From positions 10,739,401-10,803,400 of the forward strand of contig NC_134310.1 in assembly GCF_949628215.1 (NCBI RefSeq): 64,000 bases of DNA, given 5' to 3'. Below, in pieces: positions 32,342 to 43,989 of this stretch. The DNA is from Phalacrocorax aristotelis. Lineage: Eukaryota; Chordata; Aves; Suliformes; Phalacrocoracidae. How positions within the stretch are numbered: position 1 is the stretch's first letter; the number at the start of each line of letters is the position of its first letter. A model generated the notes under the pieces. The model did no database searches. It was not told the origin of the DNA and was given only the letters and a program-made list of their open reading frames with translations. Position numbers and translations under genes: made by a program.

Positions 32342-32916
32342 TGTTACCGAAAAACACGGTAAAATCAGAAACAACTCTTTAACACCAATTTAGTATTAAA
32401 GAGCAGGCATTCTTTATTCACGGTGCCGGATGCACGGGGGATCGCTCCTCCTAACGTGCATACCTTACACACCTTTCCCATACAATTTATAGATCAAAAT
32501 TTTACATATTCATGCACATTCATTATTGTCCTTTCTACTGATTGGTACAAACTTGCTCGTTTTATATGTAAATTACTGCGCAGGCTCAGTTGTCCTCTTC
32601 CATTGTTCTCTTTTGAGTAGGTGGTATTACTTGGGTTGGTGGTCCGTGAGTCGGTGGTCACGATCTCCCCCTGCTGGAATTACCTTTTACCTACTTGGCT
32701 CTTAATCTTGGCAGTCCTGGCCAGTTTTCTCAGTCCACTACACGAAACCACATTTTGTCATCCTTCTCTGACAGAAGCACATTGTCTATTGTTTTGTTCA
32801 CATTAATGATTACCTAGGGACTAAAATACAGATCAACAGATACACTGATTCGTACACTCCATGTTCCCATAATATAACAACATCTCTGGTTGATTAATTT
32901 CATCACTTTGGTTACA
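32342..32916 (-). repeat. LTR-A, 5' LTR of ERV C
   Basis: 575-bp LTR with TGTAACC at 32916 and terminal CA at 32342, next to the primer site. Its outer flank is AATT (32917-32920), matching the outer flank of the LTR-A at 19880. TATA-like ATATAAAA and AATAAA are conserved. Confidence 0.9.
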
Positions 32917-34009
32917 AATTCTGGAGGAGAAACAAAATACCAGTTACAAAATAGTTCTCATTCATGAATGGTCTCTTAGGAAGAAATTTGCTCCCCCCCC
33001 GACTTTTTTGCTTTCAGTCTTCATTTTGTTATTCTTTTTTGAGATCCCTGTAGAAAACATTGACCAAGTAGTATGAAATGTTTTGAGGTGCACAAACTGG
33101 CTATTGTATAGTCTAATTATCTTAGCCTTTTCAATAACTTTTGAGACATCTTTTTATTCTTGTGTTCCTAAGGAAATAGTTTCTGTGATACTGCCCTTCA
33201 TCTTATTTGAAATAGGGGTAGAGGTTTCAAAAACACAGATTTCATCAGAATAATTATCTGGGGAAAGGTAAGACAATTTATGCTACTGTTGAAGAGAAGG
33301 CAGTCGGTGCTCAGGTGTTATATATTCCATTGGGCAATAGATAGCTGGCCAGTCAGCAAACATCCACACACTATACTCCATCTATTGTAATATGGATACA
33401 TTTAAAGAGCAAAAGGCATAAGCCAGATTCCCTATTTCCTATAGATGTCATTAATCATAGAACAACTTACAGGAGAAAAGCCATATCGTTCACTTCTATG
33501 TGCCATTTCTTAGCCCTTTTCCAGTGGATTTGCTAAAATATTATTGAAAACACTGATCCTGTAGAGGTATTTTTAGATATCTAATTTGGCCTGCAGAATC
33601 TTTATGATTGAAAAGAATGAGCAAAACCAGAACACAGTTTGACAAAAACATCTTAGAGTCAACTTGAAGATCCATTGGGCATATGTAGATATAAAAAGCA
33701 ACTATGAAGCATCATGCTGCCATTTTTAAGGTGGCTTTTTAGGTTGTTAATTTATGGTCCAAAGTATAAAGCTTGATATGTTGTTCTTTGGGAGCGTAAA
33801 ATAAAGTATCTCTATAGAGCATGTTGTGCAGCTGTTTTAGCTGTTGAAACACTAACTTTGAGGTTTCTTGGTGTTTAAGATTTTTAATTGTCCCCCTAAA
33901 TGACAAATTAGAGGAAAACATTGTTTCCTTTCAGTTAGAATGCATTGAAGATAATATGTACCGCTTCAGTTTTTCTGCTTTAATATTTATTAAATATTTG
34001 CTTGTGTGT
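32917..34009 (+). other. Intron-like unique DNA
   Basis: AT-rich, no recognised repeats. Would continue the host sequence interrupted at 19879 if the LTR-A block is a single insertion. Confidence 0.45.
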
Positions 34010-34440
34010 ACAACCAAAGTAAAATAAGGAATTCATTCACTACCTCCCATCTGCAGACAGATGTTTAGCTATTCCCAAGAAAGCAGGGCTTCATCTCGCA
34101 TAATGGTTCTTTGGGAAGGCAAGCACCATAACTCCAAACATTCTCCCCTTTCTCCTCCTTCCCCCAAGTTTTTATTGCTGAGCATGACATCATATGGTAT
34201 GGAATATTCCTTTGGTCAGTTGGAGTCAGCTGCCCTGGGTGTGTCCCCTCCCAACTTCTTGAGCACCCCCAGTCTACTTGCTGGCAGGGAAGTGTGAGAA
34301 ACGGAGGCGGCCTTGATGCTGCGTAAGCACTGTTCAACAATAGCTAAAACATCAGTTTGTTATCAACACTGTTTTGGTTACAAATCCAAAGCACAGCACT
34401 ATAGGGGCTGCTATGAAGAAAACTAATTCTATCCTAGCCA
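34010..34440 (-). repeat. LTR-E fragment (ERVL-type), minus
   Basis: Matches the family seen at 40029-40287 (left part: TTCATTCACTACCTCCC, AGATGTTTAGC) and at 44801-45117 (right part, reversed: GATATTCC-like and TATCCTAGCC near the end). Contains reading frames without meaning. Ends are eroded. Confidence 0.6.
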
Positions 34441-36117
34441 AAAATCAGTGCATTTGTTAAAATCTGTTAGTATAAACCTTTTAAAAAAAGATATCTGGAG
34501 GTGTGTGGTGACTATTTGAGAAGAGTTTTAAGCTCTTTAAGCAAATTGGTCAGAAATGTATAAGGAGGCCTACAGATTTATTAATGCTTCTTAACCTGAA
34601 AGCACCACATACCTTTTAGGTTGCACAGCAACTGACTCCTAGCAACAGTAGTAGATTGAATTTCTAAGAGCAACCATGTCGAATGTAATAATAAAGCAAG
34701 AGTACAAACAGTTGTCATGGTTTTCTTTTCATAATAAACTAGTTTGAATTTAAGGAACTTTTTGTCCTTCAAAAACAGGAAGCCCCTTGTAAAACAAAGG
34801 TAATTCAGAATGCTTCTGGTACCAAAACTAATAAAGCTGTTCAGAATGAGAGTAGCTGTAATGTTTTGGGGGGTGTGTGGGGTTTGTGTTTTTGGTGGTG
34901 TGTTTTTTGTTTTTGTTTTTAAAGCATAGTACTATGAGACAAAACAGAAAATAAAGAATCATTACATGGAATGTTAAGTAAGGAAGACATTCAATGCTTG
35001 CTTAAGGTGATTAGTAAATTTCAACTTCTCTTGTAAATTAATCAGTTGTAGGACTTCCTAAAAGTCACCAGCTAAACAAGTAAACAAACAAATGTTTTTG
35101 AAGGAATCAAAATTCTTTTACTTTGCGGGATAAGTCAAACTAATGGAGTTAGAAAGCGACCTCCCCTGAAGAGGTTATTACATAACTGCCTACTGTAGGG
35201 GTTTTTGTGTCTATGTGAAGCTTGCAGTATCAGCTAATCTCATTTATACAGTTTTTATGTTCCAAAATATACCTGTTCAGTGTTTAATTATTTTAATTTT
35301 TTCTCTTGTCTTCTCTTGGTTCAGCTAACAAATATTCTGAGGCAATTTTTCTAACTTTTTGGAGATTAATGTTGATATAAAATCCTATATTGATTTTTTT
35401 TACATTTTATTTGCTAAACACAAGAAAATTGGCTGTTTTAAATCAAACTAACCTTTTTCAAAGAGATTTGTGAAATTCTTGTGAAGATTTGTATAAAACT
35501 GATGGACAAATTTACTCTGTCACACTAGCCTGTCAGTGTTTTACCTTTTCAAGTCCTTTGTGTCTGAAAAAGGTAGAAAATATGCAGGCAGGTAGGTGGT
35601 ATGGGCATGGAATGTAACAGAGAAATTATCTCAGAAATAGTAAAATGCCATTACTTTGTAGAACTACATTCAAGTTTAAAATTTCTCACCTGGCTGACTG
35701 ACTTAAGAACTAGAATGTTGCTTGGTTTTTTTTTCTTTAATGCTAGAAAAGTCTAAGTCTAAATTAGATTAATATCCTTGTTCATTTCTTGTCTGCTTTT
35801 AGAACAGTTAAAATGTAGTTCTGCTAAAGGCCAAAAACTATAATAAAAAGTCCAATTTAGTTCTTTGTGACATGTTATATTTCATTAAAATAGCACAATT
35901 TTTTTTTTCCTGAATAGCAGAGAGCTGTCCTAACGGCTTAAAACATAGTTTCACTTAATGAAAGCGATAGTTCTACCTTCATAGCATAGAACAAGAACTT
36001 TGTATGGAAATATAAACTAACGTTACTCATTTGACTTGGGATGATTTAGTGTTGCATTCTGAAAAAGTCTTTGTTAAATGGGACTCTTGGGTCAAGCTAT
36101 ATGAATAGCTTGACTTG
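34441..36117 (+). other. Intron-like unique DNA
   Basis: AT-rich with no clear repeats. A possible exon begins at 34779 after TTCAAAAACAG (phase 0, matching the end phase of the 18805-18893 candidate), but its donor is ambiguous and the acceptor is weak. A GT/T-rich low-complexity stretch lies at 34866-34922. Confidence 0.45.
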
Positions 36118-36171
36118 CGTGAGCAAGACCAGCAGAGAGCTACCAAGATGATCAGGGGACTGGAGCATTTA
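36118..36171 (+). mobile_element. Short CR1 fragment, inverted relative to CR1-2
   Basis: About 50 bp matching, in opposite orientation, the CR1 segment at 36711-36755 ([13 protein letters not shown] codons). It lies 140 bp beyond the 3' end of CR1-2. Confidence 0.6.
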
Positions 36172-36307
36172 AAATGCATATTTGAAGCAGATATTTAGGT
36201 CTGTCTATAGGGAAGCTGTTAAGCAAGCACTTAGTTTTAAGCATGTGAATACTGTTGATTTCAGTGGAAGTTAAGCACCAGTATGAACAACCTTCTGAAT
36301 TAGTATG

Positions 36308-38880
36308 ATCACAGAAACACAGAATGGTAGGGATTGGAAGGAACCTCTGGAGATCATCTTGTTCAACCCCCCTGCTTGAGCAGGGGGCACAGGACTGAGT
36401 CCAGGCAGGTTTTTGAAATGTCTCCAGGGAAGGAGACTCCACAACCTCTCTGGGCAGCCTGTTCCAGTGCTCTGTCACCCTCACAGGAAAGAAGTTTTTT
36501 CTCATATTGAGGTGGAACTTCCTGTGTTTCAATTTCTGCCCATTGCCCCATGTCCTGACGTTAGGTACCACTGAAAAGAGTCTGGCCCCATCCTCTTGAC
36601 ACCCACCCTTTAAATATTTCTAAGTATTGATAAGATTCCCCCCTCAGTCTTCTCTTGTCCAGGCTAAACAAACCCAAGTCTCTCAAGCCGTTCCTCATAA
36701 GGGAGATGCTCCAGTCCCCTGATCATCTTGGTAGCTCTCCGCTAGACTTGCTCAAGCAGTTCCCTGCTTAAATTGGGGGGGCCCAGAACTGGACACAGTA
36801 CTCCAAATGTTATCTCACTAGGGCAGAATAGAGGGGGAGGATAACCTCCCTCGACCTGCCAGCCACACTCCTTTCAATGCACCCCAGGATGCTGTTGGCC
36901 TTCTTGGCCACAAGGGCACATTGCTGGCTCAAGGACAGCTTGCTGTCCACCAGCACTCCAAGGTCCTCCACAGAGCCGCTTTCCAGCAGGTCAACCCTCA
37001 ACGTGTACCAGTGCATGGGGTTGTTCCTCCCCAGGTGCAGGACCTTGCACTTGCTCTTGTTGAATTTCATGAGGTTCCCCTCAGCCCAGCTCTCCAGCCT
37101 GTCCAGGTCTCGTTGAATGGCAGCACAGCCTTCCGGCATATCAGCCATTCCTCTCAGTGTTGTATCATCAGCAAATTTGCTAAGGTTATACTCCATCCCT
37201 TTGTCCAGGTCACTGATGAATATATTGAACAGGACTGGACCCAGCACAGACCCCTGGGGAACACCACTAGTGACGGGCCTTCATCCAGAATCTGCTCTGT
37301 TGATCCTGACCCTCTGAGCTCTGTTGTTCAGCCGGTTCTCTATGCACCTTACTGTCCTCTCATCTAACCCACACTTCCTTAGTTTGTCTATGAGGATGCA
37401 TCCTCACTATGAGCATGAGTGGCTTGGCAAGAACATCTGCCAGGTCCCTCAGCACTCGTGGGTGCATCCCTTCAGGACCCATGGATTTGCGAGGATCCAG
37501 TTTGCCTAGGTGATCTCTGACCCAATCCTCAACCAAGGGAAAGTCCTCCTTTCTCCAGATTTTTTTTCTTTCTTCTCTGGGGGCTGAGATGCCTGAGGGC
37601 CAGCCTTAGCAGTAAAGACTGAAGCAAAGAAGGCATTCAGTAACTCTGCCTTCCCAGCATCCTGCGTTACCAGGGCCCCTTCCTTGTTCAGCACTGGGCC
37701 CACTGTATCCACAGTCTTCCTTTTACTGCTGATGTATTTAAAGAAGCCCTTCTTGTTATCCTTGACATCCCTTGCCAGATTTAATTCCAAGTGGGCCTTG
37801 GCCTTTCTCATTGCATCTCTGCATACCCTGACAACATTCCTGTATTCCTCCAAGTGTCCAGTCCCTTTTTCCACATACTGTGAACCTCCCTCTTCCATTT
37901 GAGTTTCTCTAGAAGCTCTTTGCTCATCCATGCAGGTCTCCTGGCTCCTCTGCCTGACTTCTTCCTCCTAGGGATGCACTGATCTTGAGCTCGGAGGAAG
38001 TGGTCCTTGAATACTGACCAGCTCTCTTGGACCCCTCTGCTTTCTAGAGCCCTAGCCCATGGGATTCCTCCAAGCAGGTCTTTGAAGAGGCCAAAGTTGG
38101 CTCTCCTGATGTCCTTGGTTGTAATCCGACTTGTTGCCCTGCTTCTCTACCACACAGGATCCTGAACTCCGCTGCACGGTCACTGCAGCCAAGGTTACCC
38201 CCAACTCTCACATCCTCAACCAGCCATTCCTTGTTCATTAGTATAAGGTCCAGCAGCACATCTTGCCTCGTTGGCTCCTCCACCACTTGCATCAAAAAGT
38301 TGTCCTCGATGCCCTGCAGGAGCCTTCTGAATAGTGCGTGGCGCGCCGTGTTGCTTTTCCAGCAAATATCAGGGCGGTTGAAGTCCCCCATGAGGACCAG
38401 GGCCTGTGATTGCAAGGCTACTTCCAGCTGTCTGCAGAAGGCTTCATCAACTACCTCTTCCTGATCAGGTGGCCTATAGCAAATACCCACAACAGTGTCG
38501 CCCCTATTTGGCTGTCCCTTAATTTTTACCCACAAGCTCTCAACTTGTTCTCCTTCCGCTCCAAGGCAGAGCTCGATGCATTCCAGTTGCTCCCTCACAT
38601 AAAGAGCAACTCCCCCACCTCGCCTTGCTGGCCTGTCTTTCCTGAAAAGCCTGTAGCCATCCATGACCACATTCCAGTCATGCAAGCTATCCCACCATGT
38701 CTCTGTGATTGCAATGAGATCATGGCCCTGTGACCGCACACGGACCTCTAGTTCCTCCTGTTTATTCCCCATGCTGCATGCATTGGTATACAGGCATTTC
38801 AGAAAGGTACTTGAGCGTGCAGGTTTCCCTGGAGGGGGGTGCACAAGGATTTACTATAGCCATGCACACCCTTGAGGTGG
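36308..38880 (-). mobile_element. CR1 LINE copy 2 (CR1-2)
   Basis: The 3' end is at about 36308 (plus strand GAAACACAGAATGGTAGGGATTGG, then CCTCTGGAGATCATC). It covers the 3' UTR, the RT, the linker and the endonuclease, ending near 38880 just upstream of ORF2. It represents a different CR1 subfamily from copies 1 and 3. No target duplication was found. Confidence 0.85.
36400..38844 (-). pseudogene. CR1-2 ORF2, broken in at least four pieces
   Basis: Endonuclease 38044-38844 (ITETWWD, GDFNRPDICW; the SDH box reads SDRAAEF, so the catalytic His is changed). Linker 37506-37931 ends in a frame break. RT palm 36810-37247 (FADDTTLRG box with intact Asp-Asp). C-terminal tail about 36400-36571 ([18 protein letters not shown]). 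The pieces lie in three different frames. About 0.25 kb of RT N-terminal sequence around 37270-37500 is degraded or deleted. Confidence 0.8.
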
Positions 38881-39618
38881 TTGGTCTCCTGGTTGTCATC
38901 TTGTGAGGCGGCTAAGGCACCTTTGTCAGTGCTCTGGTTGACCTGTCATTAGACTATCAGTTCAGGTTTTTTTTTTTGCAATTAGAAGGTATTAGTGTAG
39001 TAAACTAGCAACTACCACTAAAACTGGAGAGTTTAGAGGAAAGATGATGAAGTTAAGATGGAAGAGAGAAGGTCTGAGACTCAAACTGAAGGTTTGCAGT
39101 TTGGAGATTAAAATCTGATTAAAAAAATTTTTTTTTGAATAATGGAAAGTAAGTAGAAAGCAGAAATTTAAAACAGACAAACTATAGAAAATACCTTTTA
39201 TAATGTTGCTGTTCATAGTCATAGCCCATAATTTTTTAAAGGTGTTTTTACTATATAAGCAACAAAGAACTTACAGTAGTGACCTTTTCAGAGGAGATTT
39301 GGGAATTTTCATGTCTTTCCTTATAAAAACTGATGGTAAGTATGTATTCTCATATCATGTAGATTACTTTGAGTTTCTGTAAGGATTTAATTTATTTTCC
39401 ATTACAGTCTTCATTATCTTCATACAACTCCCCACTCCACCTTCTCCCAAGTAGTTGATTTATCATGTATTGTATATAGACTTATCTTATTATAGATTAT
39501 CTATATATACAACTCTTAAAGGACAAACCTGAGTAACTAGACTTGCAGGTTAATGTTTCCACTGCATCTAGAACTAACTTATTATGATGACTGCTCTATG
39601 AATGTTTAACTAAATTAT
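38881..39618. other. Unique non-coding sequence
   Basis: AT-rich, no repeat or exon recognised. Confidence 0.45.
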
Positions 39619-40024
39619 GTTGTGGTGGGTTGACCTTGGCCGGATGCCCACCCAGCTGCTCTCTCACTCCCCCTCCTCAACAGGACAGGGGGAGAAAATA
39701 AGCTGGAAAAGATAAAGACAGGGAGATTACTCACCAGTTGCCATGACGGGCAAAACAGACTTGGGGAAAATTAATGTAATATACTGTAAATTAAAAGATA
39801 GATTTGGATGGTGAGAAACAAAGTAAAAAATAAAATGCCTCCTCCCCCCCCTTTCCCAGGCTCAAATTCACTGCTTCATTCCCAACTTCTCTGCCTCTTC
39901 CCCCCTGCCCTAGTGGTGCAGGTGGAATGGAGGTTTGCAGTAAGTTCCTAACAGTTCCTCTCACACTTTTCCGGTGCTCCAGTGTGGGTCCTTCCCATGG
40001 GCTAAAATCCTTCAGGAAAGGATT
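39619..40024 (-). repeat. LTR-G fragment (avian ERVL-type LTR), minus
   Basis: Begins TTGTGGTGGGTTGACC and carries the CCAGTGTGGGTCCTTCCCATGGGCT segment split over its right part, features of a common avian LTR family. It is truncated at about 40024, where LTR-E starts. Homologous plus-strand sequence appears at 42680-43080. Confidence 0.6.
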
Positions 40025-40028
40025 GCTA

Positions 40029-40287
40029 TTGTGGGTTAACCCCACTATGCAGCTAAGTACCAGACAGTTACTCACTACCCCCACAGTGGGATGAGGGAGA
40101 AAATTAGAAGAGCAAAAGTGAGAAAGCTTGTGAGTTAAGATAAAGACAGTTTAATAGGAAAGCAAAAGCTGCACACAAGCAAAGCAAAATAAGAAGTTAA
40201 TTCACTACTTCCCATTGGCAGGTAGATGTTTAGCCATTTCCAGGAAAGCAGGGCCTTAGCATGGGTAATGGTTGCTTGAGAAGATAA
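40029..40287 (-). repeat. LTR-E fragment, minus
   Basis: Starts TGTGGGTTAACCCC and includes the GGGATGAGGGAGAAAATTAG and TTCACTACTTCCC segments. It matches the left half of the LTR at 34010. It is cut off by the CR1-3 3' end. Confidence 0.6.
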
Positions 40288-40311
40288 ATCACAGAATCAC
40301 AGGTTGGAAGG

Positions 40312-40921
40312 TGTCATGGTTTTTGCTGGGATAGAGTTAGTTTTCTTCACTGCAGCTGGCATAGTGCTGTGCTTTGAACTTAGCATGAAAACAATGTTGA
40401 GATAACACACCAATGTTTTGGCTGTTGCTGGGTAATGCTTGTACTAGTCAAGGACTTTTCTAGCTTCCCATGCTCTGCTGGGTGCACGAGAAGCCGGGAG
40501 GGGAGGGGGCACAGCTAAGAGAGCTGATTCAAACTGGCCAAAGGGATATTCCATATCATGTAACGTTATGCCCAGTATGTTAACTGGGAGGGGCTGGCCG
40601 GGGGAGGGAGGCAGCAATTGCGGCTCGGGGACCGGCAGCGTCGGTCAGCGGGTGGTGAGCGGTTGTATCATTTGTGTTTGTGTTTTTTTCTTTTCCTTTT
40701 TTTCTTTTCCTTTTTTTCTTTTCCATTTTATTGTATTATCATTCTTGTCATTATTATAATAATCATTATTATAATTATTTTTATTGTAATTATTAAACTG
40801 TGCTTATCTCAACCCACAAGTTCTTTTGCTCGTCCGATTCTCTCCCCCATCCCACAGGGGTGGGGGGAGTGAGTGAGCGGCTGCGTGGTGTTTAGTTGCT
40901 GACTGAGGCTGAACCATGACA
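40312..40921 (+). mobile_element. Solo LTR-D (610 bp) inserted in the CR1-3 3' UTR
   Basis: TGTCATGGTTTTTGCTGGG to GGCTGAACCATGACA, flanked by perfect 5-bp duplications GAAGG (40307-40311 and 40922-40926). The AT-rich variable stretch (about 40730-40795) differs in length from the copy at 13069. Clear solo LTR. Confidence 0.95.
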
Positions 40922-40971
40922 GAAGGGACCTCAGGGATCATCTAGTCCAACCTTTCTAGAAAGAGCACAGT

Positions 40972-41997
40972 CTAGACAAGATGGCCCAGCACCCTGTCCA
41001 GACGACTCTTGAAAGTGTCCAACATGTCCGAGTCAACCACTTCCCTGGGGAGATTATTCCAATGGTTGACTGTCCTCAACGTGAAAAATTTCTCTCTCAT
41101 GTCCAGTCGGAATCTCCCCAAGAGCAACTTGTGTCCATTCCCCCTTGTCCTCTCCATGTGACTCCTTGTAAAAAGGGAGTCTCCATCTTCTTTGTAGCTA
41201 CCCGTTAAGTACTGGTACATGGTGATGAGATCCCCTCTGAGCCTCCTTTTCTCAAGGCTGAACAAACCCAGTTCTCCCAGCCTATCCTCGTATGGCAGGC
41301 TTCCCAGTCCTTTGACCATCTTGGTGGCCCTTCTCTGGACCCCTTCCAGCCTGTCCACATCCTTTTTGTATAGCGGGGACCAGAACTATACACAGTACTC
41401 CAGGTGTGGCCTGACAAGCGCTGAGTAGAGTGGGATAATGACTTCTTTCTCTCTGCTGGTGATGCCCTTTTTGATGCAACCCAGCATCCTGTTGGCCTTC
41501 TTGGCCGCAGCAGCACACTGTTTGCTCATGTTGAGCTTCCTGTCCACCAGGACCCCCAGGTCCCTTTCCACAGAGCTGCTCTCCAGCCAGGTGGATCCCA
41601 GTCTGTGCTGCACTCCTGGATTATGTTTTCCCAGGTGCAAGACCTTACACTTTTCCTTGTTGAACTTCATAAGGTTCTTGCTGGCCCACTCTTCCAGCCT
41701 ATCCAGATCTTCCAGCAGAGCAGCTCTCCCTTCTGGTGTGACTACTTCCCCAGGAATGACTACTTCCCCACTCAATTTGGTGTCGTCCGCAAACTTCATC
41801 AGGCTACACTTGATCCCGTTATCCAGATCACTTATGAAGATGTTGAATAACATTGGGCCCAATATCGATCCCTGGGGGGCCCCACTTGTGGCAGGTTGAC
41901 ACTTGGAAAAGGAGCTATTTACCACCACCCTTTGGGTGCGGCCTGTCAGCCAATTCCCCACCCACTGCACAGACCACTCGTCTAGGCCATAGCGCAT
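40972..41997 (-). pseudogene. CR1-3 ORF2, RT and C-terminus with one nonsense codon
   Basis: Open pieces 41386-41997 and 40972-41358 are in the same frame, separated by a TAG at 41386-41388. The RT palm is intact in motif: [11 protein letters not shown] and the catalytic [10 protein letters not shown]. The tail ends as in CR1-1 (LDRVLGHLV). It lacks the endonuclease and first RT block because of 5' truncation, so it is not an autonomous element. Confidence 0.85.
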
Positions 41998-42046
41998 TAA
42001 TTTCTCCAGGAGGAGGCTGTGGGGGACCGTATCAAAGGCCTTGTAG

Positions 42047-42479
42047 AAATTTTTTGGGGCTCATCTGCTGTTTATATACTACTGCAGCATTTATAGCGTC
42101 CTTGAATGATTTTACCCATAGACAGTATTCACTCAGGGATCATATACTGTGTTTATGGCAGATTTACTTGCTAAACAGAGTAAAGAACACGAATGAACTG
42201 TTTTTATGTTAATTGAATACTGAGGGCCCAATTTTATGGACCTGTATAGCATTAATCCATAGTACTTTAATAGTGTTCTCTACTTTTATATGGTTGTAAA
42301 TTGAAACTTGAGCATAAATTGCAGAGTTTCAGTAGCAGGGGGGCCTGTAGTGGTGACCTGTGTGGGAGGAGGCCATGAACTGCCCTGTACCAGTCACGGC
42401 CAATTTCAGACAGCTCTGAAACTGATGGAAACAACTCATCCTGTGCTAAAACTTCAGCCAAACAGAGGACCACTAAGCC
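42047..42479. other. Unassigned sequence
   Basis: AT-rich unique DNA to about 42310, then sequence that may be an eroded LTR (GGGGGGCCTGTAGTGG region). No coding feature. Confidence 0.35.
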
Positions 42480-42670
42480 GTGTCCTTAAGCGCTGCATCT
42501 ACACATCTATTGAAATCTCCAGGGATGGTGACTCAACCACCTCTCTGGGCAGCCTTTTCCAGTGCCTGATAACCCTTTCATTGAAGAAATATTTCCTAAT
42601 ATCCAGTCTAAGCCTCCCCTGGTGCAACTTGAGTCTGTTTCCTCTCATCCTATCAAACATAGATAAAAAA
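42480..42670 (-). mobile_element. CR1 fragment, C-terminal/3' UTR
   Basis: The minus strand reads the CR1 ORF2 tail ([19 protein letters not shown]) in a 66-codon open piece. Truncated at both ends. Confidence 0.75.
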
Positions 42671-42679
42671 GCTGAAGCC

Positions 42680-43080
42680 GCTAGGGGCAGGAGACACACT
42701 GCTGAAGACTTGCTGTTGGAAACATGGCTAGAGATAGTTTTTGGAAGGAGGTGCTCTATGCGGAAGGGGTATGTACACCTTAGAGGGGACTGTGGCCCAC
42801 AGAGGACCCATGCTGGAGCAGGGTCACCTGTGAGAAACTGTGACCCATGGACAACCTATGCTGCAACAGAGGAAAAAGAGTAAGAAGCAAAGAAAAGAGA
42901 AGCGAAGTACAGCAGGGGGAAATGAGTAAAGCAGCACAGAGTGATGGATAAAACCTGTTACAAAGTGACCCTGACCTTCTGTGCTGCTTATCGCCTCACC
43001 GAAGGAATTGGAATGGACTGAGTGTGTAACCTGTAATGAACATAAGGGAAGTTGAGACTAGGAAGGGGGAGGATAGGTGT
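42680..43080 (+). repeat. LTR-G-like fragment, plus
   Basis: Contains repeated GGACCCATGCTGGAGCAGGGTC / GTGACCCATGGA-type units and AAAGAGTAAGAAG-like text seen in the middle of avian ERVL-type LTRs. Diverged; ends not defined. Confidence 0.45.
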
Positions 43081-43417
43081 TAGGCTGAAGTCAAGTCTGG
43101 GAAACAGGGAGGAAAGATATTTAATTTTGTGCCTGTTGATGTTCTCTCTTTTATTCCCCCTCCTAAGATGTTTGCGTTACTTGGCAGTATATTAAGTAAA
43201 AACTCCCCAAATGGAGGCTGTTTTGCCCATGACAAAGCAATATTTGAATATGTTGTATCTCTTTTCATGTCATGGGATTTTAAAGCTAAAATGGCTTATG
43301 CAGGAAAGGTAGATGCAAGAGACTTCAATGCAGTATTTCTGTGAATCAGTACTGTTTTTTATCTAGGGTAAACAAAACCAGGAAAATAGTCTTTGTTGCC
43401 GGCTCTTTTAAGAAACA
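43081..43417. other. Unassigned sequence
   Basis: No recognisable gene or repeat. Open stretches on both strands are short and lack support. Confidence 0.4.
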
Positions 43418-43975
43418 TGGTGACGTGCGGAAAGCGGACTCCACAATCTGTAAGATTGTAAAGTAGGTATGTTTATTCAGTGCTGGGCAGCACAGGGGGT
43501 AGTCCCACCAAAGTTGTGCGCTCCCATGTGATAGTTTGTCTTGGATTTATACAGTAAAGCATTACATATACATAAGATTTTCCAATACGCCTATACATAT
43601 GCATGACCTTTCCCTGCTTCGTATTAAAATTGGCCAAAAAAAGTAATTTCCATAAATCTTTCCCAACTGAGCTTGCGCAGTGCATCCTCATGGTGGTTGT
43701 CGGGGGTCGTAAAGATGAAGGCTGCTGGCTCCTCTTCGTCACTGCTAGTAACCTTTTGGTTTTGCGCAGACTCAGTTATCTCTTGACACTTGTCCAAACT
43801 GCAAAGTTGGTTTTATCTGGTTCTTGAGACAATTTTCTATCCTTATCAGGAATTTGTCCTTTGCAGGTGGATTCCAGTCCTCCTTGCTAACTATTTTACA
43901 CAGCAGCTAGATAAGTGTTCTGCAACAATTAACTTTCAGCTGGATAAGCATTCAGCAATAGAACAGTTAACTTTT
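43418..43975 (-). repeat. LTR-F (3' LTR-like), minus
   Basis: The left end TGGTGACGTGCGG (reverse of a CA end), an AATAAACATACC polyadenylation region near 43470, and a purine tract (plus TTTTCCCCCTTTC, about 43977-43989) just beyond the right end suggest a 3' LTR followed by its polypurine tract. Layout resembles LTR-B/C with GCGCAG and TGGTGGTTGTCGGGG segments. No internal viral genes follow. Confidence 0.55.
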
Positions 43976-43989
43976 GTTTTCCCCCTTTC

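Larger units (their letters stand above)
40288..42046 (-). mobile_element. CR1 LINE copy 3 (CR1-3), split by LTR-D
   Basis: The 3' end is near 40288 (ATAAATCACAGAATCACAGG on plus). The body resumes at 40922 after the LTR-D insertion and extends to about 42046, where it is 5'-truncated in the RT domain. It belongs to the same subfamily as CR1-1, to which it is closely similar. Confidence 0.9.
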
